From positions 42,238,719-42,302,718 of the forward strand of contig OX424560.1 in NCBI GenBank assembly GCA_949152475.1: a stretch of DNA of 64,000 nucleotides, given 5' to 3'. Under the pieces are notes generated by a model. The model worked only from the letters and a program-made list of their open reading frames with translations, did not search any database and was not told the DNA's origin. The position numbers were made by a program, and so were the translations under genes. Source of the DNA: Terebella lapidaria. Its lineage: Eukaryota > Annelida > Polychaeta > Terebellida > Terebellidae. Positions 21,905-33,213 of this stretch are shown here, in pieces. How positions within the stretch are numbered: position 1 is the first letter of the stretch; the number at the start of each line of letters is the position of its first letter.

Positions 21905-24900
21905 ATGTCAGAAGAGAGTGATGGCTGGGAAGGTGATAAGGGAGGGGAGGGGTCTCTGGAGCGCACTAGCGTGTACTCGAGGCCCCTAGCTAGGCCTGAG
22001 GAAGATGACCGCGAGGACGTCTCCGAAGGCGCTGATGTGGATTCTGCGGAATTCAACTCCGGCTCTGGTTCTGGTACAGGAACCGAGTCCGAGAGTGAGG
22101 TCGCGGCGGACCGCCCCGCAGAGAGTGACTCGGCTACATTAGGCGCCGAGCAGCTCTTAAATCCGTCTCCTTTTCCCCGCGTGGAAGAGTTGATGGACTG
22201 CGGTGAGGTAGGACCCGCTGGTGTAGATATTGTGTTGCACCCGTCCCCGGATATGCTTGCGTCTCTGGGGCCGGATGAGAGTACTTGTGCGGAAACCCGT
22301 CCGGATGGCCGTAGCCGTCCGGACACCGGTTCCGTCGAGAACTCCACGGTGTCCGCACCTGCGGAGTCTGGTCCGCACGACCGGAAGACACCTGGGACTT
22401 GGGCGGAGCAGGTTGACGCGGCTGAGGAACCGAGTCCGAGAGTGAGGTCGCGGCGGACCGCCCCGCAGAGAGTGACTCGGCTACATTAGGCGCCGAGCAG
22501 CTCTTAAATCCGTCTCCTTTTCCCCGCGTGGAAGAGTTGATGGACTGCGGTGAGGTAGGACCCGCTGGTGTAGATATTGTGTTGTACCCGTCCCCGGATA
22601 TGCTTGCGTCTCTGGGGCCGGATGAGAGTACTTGTGCGGAAACCCGTCCGGATGGCCGTAGCCGTCCGGACACCGGTTCCGTCGAGAACTCCACGGTGTC
22701 CGCACCTGCGGAGTCTGGTCCGCACGACCGGAAGACACCTGGGACTTGGGCGGAGCAGGTTGACGCGGCTGAGGAAGCCGCATCCCAAGCTCCGGCCCAG
22801 GAACAGGAGTCTGGAACAGGAGTCGGGATGACGGGTTTACATCGCCCATCTCCCGACGCACTCGACGTCGAGCCAAGGAGATCACTCAGAAGCAGTGGAG
22901 GGCCCAGCAGGAGCTAGAGGCCGCCAACCGTGGGCGATCTGAGTCCGGATCCGACCAGGACCCTGCCTCCTCGCCTCCGAAGAAGAAGAAGAAGCGGACC
23001 CACCGGAAAAAGAAGTCCGGCGGTGCCCCGCCTCAACCCGGATCGCAGTCCGGAGGACCTAAGCCGCTGGCGCCTAAGCCGGGCGGCCAGTCAGGGTCCT
23101 CCGCCAAACCCGGAGACGCCAAGGCGCCTAATCCCTCGGGATCTGGTGCGGGCGGCGCCTCCGAAGGATCCGGCCAGGGCGCAGGAGGTTCCAGTAAGCG
23201 GGTGCCCATCCAGGCACCGAAAGGAACCTCCTCTTCTTCTTCCTCTGGTAAAAAGAAGCCTACCGGAGCTGCGGAGGTGGGGTCGAGTCCAGTGGACCGT
23301 GGGCGGCCCGTGCCGAAGGAAGGAGATCTTCGCTTAGAACTCCTCCGGAAGCGCGCGGAGCAAGACGGGATCAACCTGTCTGACGCCGCACTGGAGTCGG
23401 GACGTCGGGCTTTTGTTGCGTCGCAACAAAGAGCCGCGACCTAACGCGCGGAGAGTGTGCCCTGACAACCCAGGTCGGAGAATCGTTCGGGGGCGGCCAA
23501 GAAAAAGCGGCCGTCCTCGGAGCAGCCCTCTATCCAGAGGCTGCGGGCCGAAATGGGCCCCGAACTCCCTGGGGTACGTCAGGGACACATGTTCCTCCCG
23601 CGTTATGGCAGGGATCCGCAGGGGCGCCGCACAGCGGACGCCGGTGCGGCAGCCGACACGCCTTTCACACGGCCTCGTCCACTCACGGTCGAGGAGCGTG
23701 TCGGGCTGCCGCCCGAGACAGAGGACGGGGTAACATGCCTCCTCTGTCCGGAATCCCTGGACGGGTATGAGGACCCGCATTGTGCGCTCAACCGGGATCG
23801 TAGGTATCCTTCCTACAACCATCTGAGTCGACACGTTGCGGGGTACCATTACCCCTGGGTGAGAATGTTCGTATGCAAGAGGTGCTACTCACGTAGACCG
23901 GAGCAACGATATTTCCCCAGTTTGGAGGCCCTGAACACTCACCGCGCGGGTGCACACCGCGGTGAGGGACTTCACACCGTTGGTGATGAAGCGGGGCCTG
24001 TATTCAATTTTGGATACATTCCACCACGGGTGGCGTCGTTCATGACTACGTCAGGAATGGCGAAGAACCGATTTTTCCACTGGGGTCCGTGGCGCTTCGC
24101 ATAGCGCGTCATGGACGATGCTTGGAAAGAGTCTGGCGTCGTGTCCGCGGGCACTAGTGGCTTCTCCTAAGTCGCGCCCCCCGCCAAGGACTCAGGGGAA
24201 GGGTTCGTCCGCTGGAACAACTCCGGCCGAGACGACGCCCCTGCAGTCCCCGGGTGCGCTGACTCAGGAGGATTACCCAGGCTTGCTCGAGGTGACGGTA
24301 CCCGCGGGTCCGTCTGAGGGACGGGTGGTGGCAGACACCTCCGCCTCCTCGAGTACCACGTCGGTGGTCCGGCCAAGCACCTCACGTGTGACTCCCTCGG
24401 TAGCGAGCAGCAGCGGACGTGTGGCACCTCTCTCGAGGTCGACGTCCGCGTTCTCGTTGGTAGTTGAGGGGACGTCCGCGGGATGGCAAAGCACCGCCTC
24501 CCTGGACTTGGATCCCCTCGACGCCACGGCGAACGTACGCCGGAGGTTCGGTCCCACGACCGCCAGCGCCTACGAGACTTTCCGCGAGTCTGTAGGCCAG
24601 GCGGTCGGCCATCGTCGCGATGGTTCGGACCGGATCCCCGGTGACCCAGCGTTGGTGAACCTGCCAGTGCCCCGAGCCATTCGTGACTTGGGGTCTGCAG
24701 GCGTGGCCGCGCTGGTCCGCGCTAGAGAAGAGCACCCCTGGGATCACCCCCAGCGCGGTCGACTCACTCAAGCGGCGGAGTACCTTGTGGCGGAGATGGA
24801 CAGCTCTCTGGACCGGTTCAGCCGGTGCCGCGCCGAGGCCTCCCGTGTCGAATGCGACCTCGCATACGACCAAGGCCTCATGGAAGGCACCCGGCGGAGC

Positions 24901-25953
24901 CTAGAGAGCTACCGGACTTTGTCGGCCGTCATTGAGCTGCGCGCGTTCGACCAGGGTCGAACCGCCGCTCTAGCCGAGCACTCCGGGGCGTCCGCCCCCG
25001 CCCCAGAGGTAACCGCTAGGATGGAGCACCTGGAGGCTGAGAATGAGCAGCTACGGCGTCGTCTTGACGAAGCCGAGGCCGCTCGGACTCGCCTACTCCA
25101 GGGCGTCGATGACCCCGAGTCGTCCGCCCGGAACCAGGCGGCTCTCCAGCGGGCGGATGCCGCTTTGGAGCTGGCCATCTACCCATACCTAGTCCAGGTG
25201 TGGGGAGAGCGCACGGCCGGTCCTCAGCGCACCCGCGATACGGTAGAGATGGACAGCTCTCTGGACCGGTTCAGCCGGTGCCGCGCCGAGGCCTCCCGTG
25301 TCGAATGCGACCTCGCATACGACCAAGGCCTCATGGAAGGCACCCGGCGGAGCCTAGAGAGCTACCGGACTTTGTCGGCCGTCATTGAGCTGCGCGCGTT
25401 CGACCAGGGTCGAACCGCCGCTCTAGCCGAGCACTCCGGGGCGTCCGCCCCCGCCCCAGAGGTAACCGCTAGGATGGGGCACCTGGAGGCTGAGAATGAG
25501 CAGCTACGGCGTCGTCTTGACGAAGCCGAGGCCGCTCGGACTCGCCTACTCCAGGGCGTCGATGACCCCGAGTCGTCCGCCCGGAACCAGGCGGCTCTCC
25601 AGCGGGCGGATGCCGCTTTGGAGCTGGCCATCTACCCATACCTAGTCCAGGTGTGGGGAGAGCGCACGGCCGGTCCTCAGCGCACCCGCGATACGGTAGA
25701 AATGTTCCGCGCCATCGCAAACCTCGGCGCCACATCTCTGCCGGCCTCCGTAGTCATGGCTCCGACAGGACCCTGGTTGCAGGGCTCACCGTATAAGCCC
25801 CTGCAAGCGCCACCGGGCCTGCCTCATCCGCCCGCGCAGCCGGCTTTCCCACTGCCGGCTCCGCTGCTTCCGCAGCGTAGGGACCGGTCACCGCCGCCAA
25901 ACCCCAAGACAGGCGGCCCGGATGAGGAGCCGATGACAGAGGAGGAAGGCTAG
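21905..25953 (+). mobile_element. Gag-like coding region next to the putative LTR (fossil)
   Basis: Several long plus-strand frames share the GC-rich style of the neighbouring pol. The first (from 21905) is acidic, Ser/Glu-rich and low in complexity. A middle part (about 23700-23970) has two zinc-finger-like pairs: CLLCPE..HLSRHVAGYH, and VCKRCYS..LNTHRAGAH. The last (24118-25953) has a coiled coil (MEHLEAENEQLRRRLDEAEA) and a proline-rich tail. Two internal tandem duplications are clear: 347 bp (22080-22426 and 22427-22773) and 453 bp (24793-25245 and 25246-25698), both nearly identical pairs. Position after an LTR and PBS candidate suggests gag, but no classical CCHC knuckle is seen, so an extra ORF of the element is also possible. 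The region is broken in a few places. Confidence 0.5.
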
Positions 25954-26279
25954 GGTGCTAGCCTCGTCGCCGCACTTGCGCGGCGGCATGCCGGAGTCGC
26001 TCCCGCGGCTCCGCCCTGCCTCAGACCCGTTCTGTGGATCTGAGGAGCCGGCTGGCAGGGCGGTCGGCAACACTTTTTAGAGGTACTATCACTTTTGATC
26101 ACTCGGTGTGTCGTTTTACAAAATTTCTAAATTTAAAGTTTAACCTTAAAGATATTCCAAAGACTCGACACACCGTCCTTTTATAACAGATGACCTTCCA
26201 AGGTCATCACACGGTTTTGGACCACCTCGGTCAAAATTTTAGCTTGTTTATGAGGGTTTAGTCAAAATCACAAAGCGCG
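25954..26279. other. Unassigned, end of the GC-rich block
   Basis: The first 120 bases continue the GC-rich Gypsy-like style. Then composition drops sharply to AT-rich, with a GACTCGACACACCG / CACTCGGTGTGTCG inverted pair around 26100-26175. No gene is seen. Confidence 0.5.
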
Positions 26280-26631
26280 TTATAGTTTACTCCGTAAGTC
26301 CGGGGGTAGTTCCCCATTCTTCCAAAAGGGACTCTTAGAGTCCTAGTATTGCGCCATGACTTCCGGGCGTTGCCATCTTGCCTTCTTCCGGCCCCCTTCA
26401 TGCGAAGCCTTCGTCGGGTTTTGCGCATTTTGGGCGCAGGCGGAACATGTTGGGGACCAACATTGTAAGAAGGGGGTAATGTGGCGATTTTGCCCTAAGC
26501 ACGCGGCAGGTGATTGTAAACATACATGCCATTTGTGTGGCCTTTTCGTTCTTGGCCTTGTTTTGACACGCTCCGTTCGAGCGTGCGTTGCCACGGCAAC
26601 GCATTGTAATTTACGCTCCAGTAAACTATAA
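26280..26631. mobile_element. Short TIR element, 352 bp
   Basis: The ends are TTATAGTTTACT (26280-26291) and AGTAAACTATAA (26620-26631), exact inverse copies, with CCGTAA / TTACGC partly continuing the pairing. The interior is unrelated to its surroundings and has a GACTCTTAGAGTC palindrome (about 26329-26341) and TTGCCACGGCAAC (about 26588). No transposase is present. A TA or longer target duplication cannot be distinguished from the TIR itself. Confidence 0.55.
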
Positions 26632-27241
26632 CAATGGTTTGATTATACCTCGCGTGCGTCCTACAGCTTGTGGTGTATTATATATACACTGGAAGCTACT
26701 CGATCGAGGAGATTGTCCAAGAGAGAGTGCCTAGGACGCACGCAGGGCTCACCATGAGCTTTGCGTTCCCTGATCGCGAGTAGTGGGCTCTTAGAGCCCT
26801 GGGGACGATTTCCATGGGGAGGCCCGGGCTGGGAGAGACAAGTTGCTGACTCGGGGGCGCAAGCCCTGTGGATCGCCAGTTCTCTCCCTTCCCGGGACGT
26901 GTGACATAGGCTCTGGCCAGCATGTCGTACTGTACGGGGTTCCGTCCCCGAGGCAGACCGCGGCTCGCCAGGCCCCTCCAGTTAACACCGTAGTGATGAA
27001 CCAGTTTCTGAACGGTGTCCGTAGGCCTGGGAGTGTCAGGTGGGCTGTTACCTGGTTACCGTTAATGATAGAGTGGTTACCGTGTCCGCAGTGACCTCCG
27101 GTGAGCGGCGCCGCCGCAAGGATCCGGAATAGCGGATGCGCGTCCGCAAGGACTCGCGGTGAGAGGACTATCCTCGAGGATCCCGAAGAGCGGACGATAG
27201 TCAATAACTTTACATGATCTTGGGGCGAAATCGTCGATAGG
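26632..27241. other. Unassigned GC-rich segment
   Basis: No convincing protein or RNA gene. Vocabulary such as TCCGCAAGGA and GTCCGCAG resembles the Gypsy block, so it may be a further piece of that element's untranslated DNA. A GGGCTCTTAGAGCCC palindrome lies near 26785. Confidence 0.4.
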
Positions 27242-27801
27242 GGAGAGACGTGTAATATGGACCAGTGTGTAATATGAACCACCCCGGGTTGTAGCAGCAG
27301 GATGACATCTATCTCCATGGTGATTGACGTAATTATGACGCTCTTCATTTGTAATCTTCTGTCATTGATAACAGCAACATATATGAAATTTAAATGAAAA
27401 TCGCTAAAATTGATGTTGTTTTTCAATTGTGAATATTATCGTGTGGTCATCCCATTTTTTATATCGAGGGCTAGGTTGTGATTCCTTACGAAACACTAAA
27501 CGTAGCATTTCTACGGTTAGTTGTGATCATGCCTTGAATTCTTTGAAAAACAAATTACACGGGCCGTGGTCTATTTTAATCATAGGGTGGTCCATATTAC
27601 ACACAGAACGTGTGTAATACCACTTGCATGCTTAATTTACATATTTCGTTACGGTGTCGTTCCTGTGTGACATCATTTTCATACAGCGCCACATACAAAG
27701 TATTATTTATACAATTCACACATATAGATATATCGGATTATCAAAAAGCCTTGCTGGAAAGTGACTAAAAGTCGTAAGTGGTTCATATTACACGTCTCTC
27801 C
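27242..27801. mobile_element. MITE-like element with nested inverted repeats
   Basis: The outer ends are GGAGAGACGTGTAATATG (from 27242) and CATATTACACGTCTCTCC (to 27801); the pairing extends to about 25 bp with two mismatches. A second inner pair repeats the motif: GTGTAATATGAACCACCCC (about 27269) and GGGTGGTCCATATTACAC (about 27585). The interior is AT-rich. The small frame at 27429-27617 has no recognisable domain. The superfamily is unknown. Confidence 0.65.
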
Positions 27802-28372
27802 GCTATATCTCATTGATCGTGTTGTAAGTTTGATTGATTGAACAACGAGCATGGGTGCGTTATGATATTGGAATGAAATGAGAGTACCTTTTGAGGTTTA
27901 CCGATCTTCACAGGAAGTAAAAATTGTACTGAAATTGACCAGAGGGTAAATTGGTGATATTTGCTTGGATTTCTCGATATATTGCCCTTGCCATGACTAG
28001 AGTAATTGTGTAATTTGCTGGTTTGAGGCCCCGTAGCTGAGTGTCATGTGAGTATGTCACGTAATTCGGGGTGTCGAATTTCGAAACATAAATATCAACG
28101 ACCCCTCCCTAGCCCATGCCCTAGCCTAGTCTAGTCTAGATCTACGACTATGGTGTATGGTATTGAGGCTATTCGCTACTGAGTACTGTGCACCCGGCGC
28201 GCGTCCCTCCCCCCCCCCGTATTGGGCCGTGAAAAAAAGAGAAAAAGAAAAGAAAAAAGAGAGCAAGAAGAAAAGAAAAAAGAGAGCAAAAAGCTATAAT
28301 ATATAAAATGTGGGTATGCACCTATGTAACGAAATATGAGTGTAATTTTCCTTGTTTGATATTTTTGACCCG

Positions 28373-28433
28373 GGGGGGGGGGGGGGGGGGCCTCGGGGAG
28401 CGGAGGGAGGGGGGGAGCGGAGGGAGGGGGGTA
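28373..28433 (+). repeat. G-rich tract with quadruplex potential
   Basis: Eighteen consecutive G are followed by CCTC and repeated GGAGCGGAGGGAGGGGG. Four or more G-runs lie close together, which fits a G-quadruplex on the plus strand. Homopolymers of this length are also prone to sequencing error. Confidence 0.7.
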
Positions 28434-29099
28434 GAGCCCCACAATATATTTTCAACAAAAAAATCTGTGACTCAGAAATATGTTAAGGTGCATTACAGCG
28501 TTACATAGGCCTAACATTCATTGGTCAATAATTATGCAATCGAGTGTCATTTATCATGAGTTCTTCAAGTTATATGACATATGATATGTAAAGTGACAAT
28601 GAGTAGTTTTGGGATAAATAAATTTAAATACCAGCAATATTTACATGCATGTGTGGAATGAAAAATACTCAATCAGAGCCAGAGAGAGCTCAGAATCAAC
28701 CACAGAACATGAAAAAAGCTATGGCTTCTGGGGCCCTTGAGCGGGCCCCAGACCCCACGCCGTTTGAGCTACCACCTATCCACCTCACTTCGCTCGGTCG
28801 CTTGACTCCTCTAACCAGCTTGCCACCCCCCCTCCACCCCTCCAATAATAAATCTAGTCCGACACACGTGACTTCATACTGAAACTGTCATTGAGTATAC
28901 ACAGGGGATATTTTTTATTTATTTGTTACAGACAGGGTTCTTTATAACTCTGGATATAATTCTGGATGTCGGCATAACTTGGAAGATAATTATATCTTAT
29001 CTTTATTATTAAACAATTGACCATCACCATGTCTGGTGCATAAGAACCTTAGAACAGCCTCAGAATGGTAGGGCTATTAGATATTCCTTTCTTTGAAAA

Positions 29100-29475
29100 T
29101 CTATCCTTCATTAACAACAGAACTAAGCAGACTTCTAAAGTAAAATTCTACTTATTGATTTCACAAGGTACAGTTGTAAAATACACCTTAGAAACCATCT
29201 CAGAGACACTAAATTCCAAAAATTTATCGGCAGGCTTACGGCGCCCCCCAAACCCCCAGACCGCATAAGGCTTCACTCGCTAGTCAGTGATGTATCCTCC
29301 ATTCACAACAAAAGCAGACTCCTAAAGTGAAAATCTACTTAGTGATTTCACAAGGTACAGTTGTAAATACACCTTAGAAACCATCTCAGAGACACTAAAT
29401 TCCAGAAATTTATCGGCAGGCTTACGGCGTCCCCCAAACCCCCAGACCGCATAAGGCTTCGCTCGCTACGCTCGC
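29100..29475. repeat. 187-bp tandem duplication
   Basis: TCACAAGGTACAGTTG at about 29160 recurs at 29348 (offset about 187). Both copies end with GGCTTACGGCG, CCCCCAAACCCCCAGACCGC and ATAAGGCTTC. The copies differ at scattered sites. No coding. Confidence 0.8.
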
Positions 29476-30469
29476 TCACACTATTTCAAGATTACATACA
29501 TTTAAGAAGAGCACCCCCCCTATTAAAAAATCCCACCCCTGCCGGTACTGTATCTAGAGTCTAGACGGTCACCACGGGTTATGGCCGCCTCTATACTATA
29601 GCATCTTACGGAATAAGCTGCAATTTACATAATAAACTATTATTCACACCTACTACCTAGACGTCTAGCACTATTCGGGGGCAGAGCCTAGGATCAGGCA
29701 GCACTTGCGATTTATACTGTTGATGAATGAACAATTGATGAATGAAAAAGTAGTTGATATTTATCTTTCATTTGAGCGTGTAAACTACTGGTGCGCCTCC
29801 AAACTGACATGATATGGTTGGTCTACACGCGACCAGGCCGCACATACGACCCGGTCGCACATGCGACCCGGCCGCCCGTTACCTCTCGTATATCATAGCG
29901 TGCAGCAAGAGTGAGATGGCTGATAGCCGTGACTTCTGAACATATTTGAATGGACTTTTAAATATGGTTATTATTGAACATGTCTTCGGTATTTTTGACA
30001 GGCGAAAATTGCGATATCCTGGTTGTGAAATGATTTTAAAAGCCCGAGGACAGACGGCTGAGACTAGAGTTTGTCATGTAAAATAAGATGAATAAAGGAA
30101 TATTATCATTAAGGCATTTCAGCAGAAATGCCTTTATGGTTTTGTCAAAAATTTTTTTTTTCTTTTTTTTTTTTTTTTTTTCTTTTTTTTTTCACTTTTT
30201 GGTTTCCGCACGATAACTTCAGTTTGCCTCGATGTATCTTCGCCAAATTTTCACTGCTGGTCAGAAATGTTGTGTGGAAGAAGCCTATTGTTTTTGAGCC
30301 GGCTCCGGGGTCCGTGAGGTCCGTGAGGATGAAATCAATGTTTCTGGTTTCCGCACGATAACTCAAAAAGTGTTATAGCAATGACTGTGGAACTTTGCAT
30401 GGAGGTTCATATATCACCAGGGAAGAAGCCTATTGATTTTGAGGCCGATTCGTCAAACGACCTTTGACC

Positions 30470-31623
30470 TAGGGCTCGAAATAATTTTAGCTGAGTCATC
30501 CTTGAGGCTCTCATGCATATCTCGGAAACGGTGCGTCGTAGAGCGAAACAGACGTTATTTTCAGACTCGTCATCCTAGACAAACATGTCTAAGGGGTATA
30601 ATGGATGACCTTTGACCTTGACCTTAAATTTTTTCGCTGAGTCGGCATTTTTCGTTTATGTCGATATCTCGGAAACGGTGCGTCGTAGAGCGAAACGGAC
30701 ATTATTTTCGGACTCGTCGCCCTAGACAAACATGTCTTAGGGGTATTATGGATGACCTTTTGACCTTGACCTTAATTTTTTTTGCTGAGTCGGCATTTTT
30801 CGTATTCGTCGATATCTCGGAAACGGTGCATCGTAGAGCGAAACAGACGTTATTTTCGGAATATCGTCGCCATAGACAAACATGTCGTAAGGGTATTATG
30901 GATGACCTTTGACCTTGACCTTGAATTTTTTCGCTGAGTCGGCAATTTTTCGTTTTCGTCGATATCTCGGAAACGGTGCGTCATAGAGCGAAACGGACGT
31001 TATTTTCGGACTCGTCGCCCTAGACAAACATGTCTTAAGGGTATTATGGATGACCTTTGTCCTTGACCTTAAATTTTTTCCCTGAGTCGGCATTTTTCGT
31101 TTTCGTCGATATCTCGGAAATGGTACGTCGTACAGCGAAACGGATGTTATTTTTGGACTCGTCGCCCCAGACAAACATGTATATAGGGTATTATGGATGA
31201 CCTTTGACCTTCAATTTTTTTCGCTGAGTCGGCATTTTTCGTTTTCGTCGATATCTCGGAAACGGTGCGTCGTAGAGCGAAATGGACGTTATTTTCAGAC
31301 TCGCCGCCCTAGACAAACATGTCCTAGGGGTATTATGGATGACCTTTGACCTTGACCTCAAATTTTTTCGCTGAGTCGGCATTTTTCGTTTTCGTCGATA
31401 TCTCGGAAACGGTGCGTCGTAGAGCGAAACAGACGTTATTTTCGGACTCGTCGCCCTAGACAAACATGTCTTAGGGGTATTATGGATGACCTTTGACCTT
31501 GACTTTAAATTTTTTCGCTGAGTCGGCATTTTTCGTTTTCGTCGATATCTCGGAAATGGTACGTCGTAGAGCGAAACGGATGTTATTTTCGGACTCGTCG
31601 CCCTAGACAAACATGTACATAGG
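30470..31623. repeat. 147-bp tandem repeats in element C
   Basis: GGATGACC landmarks at 30603, 30750, 30900 and 31048 give a period of 147-150 bp, about eight units. Each has TGACCTTTGACCTTGACC, GCTGAGTCGGCATTTTTCG, GATATCTCGGAAACGGTGCG and AGACAAACATGTCTTAGG. Copies are similar but not identical. Confidence 0.9.
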
Positions 31624-32230
31624 GTACAAGTATAACGCCATGTTTCTAGAAAAACATGGCAGAAAACCCGGCCCTTTTATGTGTACATGTTTTCCATGGA
31701 ATCACAATACTGAATATCGAGTTCAAATTGTAAGAAGATGTCCCATAAAACTTGATTACACAGTTTTATTTCCATATGAATAAGTCGCACCAATATTTAT
31801 ACAGTTCAAATAGAAAGTCAGACAATCAGCCACATCAAAGTAACTGGTGCGAGAAACTGTTACATCCTCAGTCAATTTATCTCCCCCAAGTCTATTTAAA
31901 GTCAGATGTACCGTATCCTTGTTAGATCGCCATGGCAGTACCCAGGTACCGGTCTTTGACCGTGAGTTTACTATCCGTCGGCAGCTCTGTTAAAAACATC
32001 CTACTGAATTCCAGTTCCATGAGTCTCCCCAGAACCTATCTTCCAGTTTAACACGCGGCATTAGCAATATCCTCCAAACATATATAGGCACACGAAACGC
32101 CTTTATAATATTCTTAAGACTTTCCACAGTCTAATCAGGTCTAACCCCTTCCCGTAGATATGCAAGAAAATTATCAATAGGGCATAACAACCTATCAAGA
32201 ATTATGAACAAAAACCAATTTCCACTCCCT

Positions 32231-32653
32231 TTAACGTAGTACGCTACAAAGAGGGAGGTAATGAATTGTCAAAATTTAAAAGCGATATCTTGAATATTAT
32301 CTATTCAAAATAACATATTTTATAGAGTAACTGATCAGCATTCTAATACTGAAAAGAAAATAGGGGGTCACCGTGCTTGTTTCTTCGACATATTCGATAA
32401 AAAATCACAAACATTTACTAAAATGACTTAATTTATGGTATTTTTACACATTTTTTGCCCATATTTACATCTTGCATCTTGTTTTCCAAGAGAACGGATA
32501 CGGTGACCCCGTATTTTCTTTTCAGTTTTAGGATGCTGATCAGTTACTCTACAAAGTATGTCATTTTGAAGCTCTAGATTTTGTTAATACAGTCATTTAT
32601 TTTGAAAAACTCTTTGACCCCCTCCCCTCACTGTTTGGAGCGGACTACCTTAA
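32231..32653. mobile_element. TTAA-bounded foldback MITE, copy 2
   Basis: It runs from TTAACGTAGTACGCTAC to GGAGCGGACTACCTTAA, 423 bp, the same length as the copy at 7572-7994 but inverted. The internal palindrome is kept: CTGATCAGCATTCTAATACTG is mirrored by CAGTTTTAGGATGCTGATCAG (trimmed forms). Confidence 0.75.
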
Positions 32654-33181
32654 ATATTCATAAACAGGTAGCAGGATTTGATGAATATGTGCAGGCCTAT
32701 TACAATGAACAAATGTATAGTTCCTGCACACTAGGCCCATAGCTTGGCATATATACGAAATTGGGACTGAAACTTAACGACATTGGGGTAGATTACCAGC
32801 TTTTTCAATTCTCGAGTTAGAAATCTAAAATTATGCAAGAATTTGCCGCATGATGCCCAGATGAATATGCTAAGTTATAATATGATATCATTTAGCATCG
32901 CAATAATATCAGTGAAAAACGAGTTAGAGAAAATCAGAGTACATGTACAGTAGTACAATTACAATTCACAGAATACAGCGAAGCCCGCACAATAGCGCGC
33001 AAAGTATGACCACCGTGGGATCGCTCGTTGCCCATTCAACTTCAATTGCCACGAATATAGTAGTAGTCCTACCGGGCGTCATGCCGGACAAATATCCGTA
33101 GACCATGTAGACGTATAGGGCCGTGTATTCCCCTCCCTGTAGGATGCCGTGTTTCGAGCGATATGCAGTGAAAATTCGGCA

Positions 33182-33213
33182 GGGGGGGGGGGGGGGAGGA
33201 GGAGGGGGGGGGG
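33182..33213 (+). repeat. G-rich tract
   Basis: A run of 16 or more G followed by AGGAGGAGGGGGGGGGG. It could form a quadruplex. Nothing else is attached to it. Confidence 0.7.

Larger units (their letters stand above)
27802..30110. other. Non-coding DNA with low-complexity tracts
   Basis: No gene is recognised. It holds an A/G-rich run (28228-28295), a G18 run with GGAGGGAGGGGG repeats (28373-28433), and a 187-bp tandem duplication (29100-29475). Near 29825-29900 lies a CGACCCGGTCGCACATGCG repeat that recurs inverted at 41472-41545. Confidence 0.6.

Noticed and set aside
13855-26000. Polinton or other capsid-bearing DNA virus element
   Set aside because: The coding parts are Gypsy protease, RT, RNase H and integrase. 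No protein-primed polymerase, packaging ATPase or capsid gene is seen.
30896-31610. Minus-strand frames of 92 and 139 codons with repeats of 49 residues
   Set aside because: 147 bp is 3 x 49, so any stop-free frame through the array becomes a repeat protein. No family resemblance.
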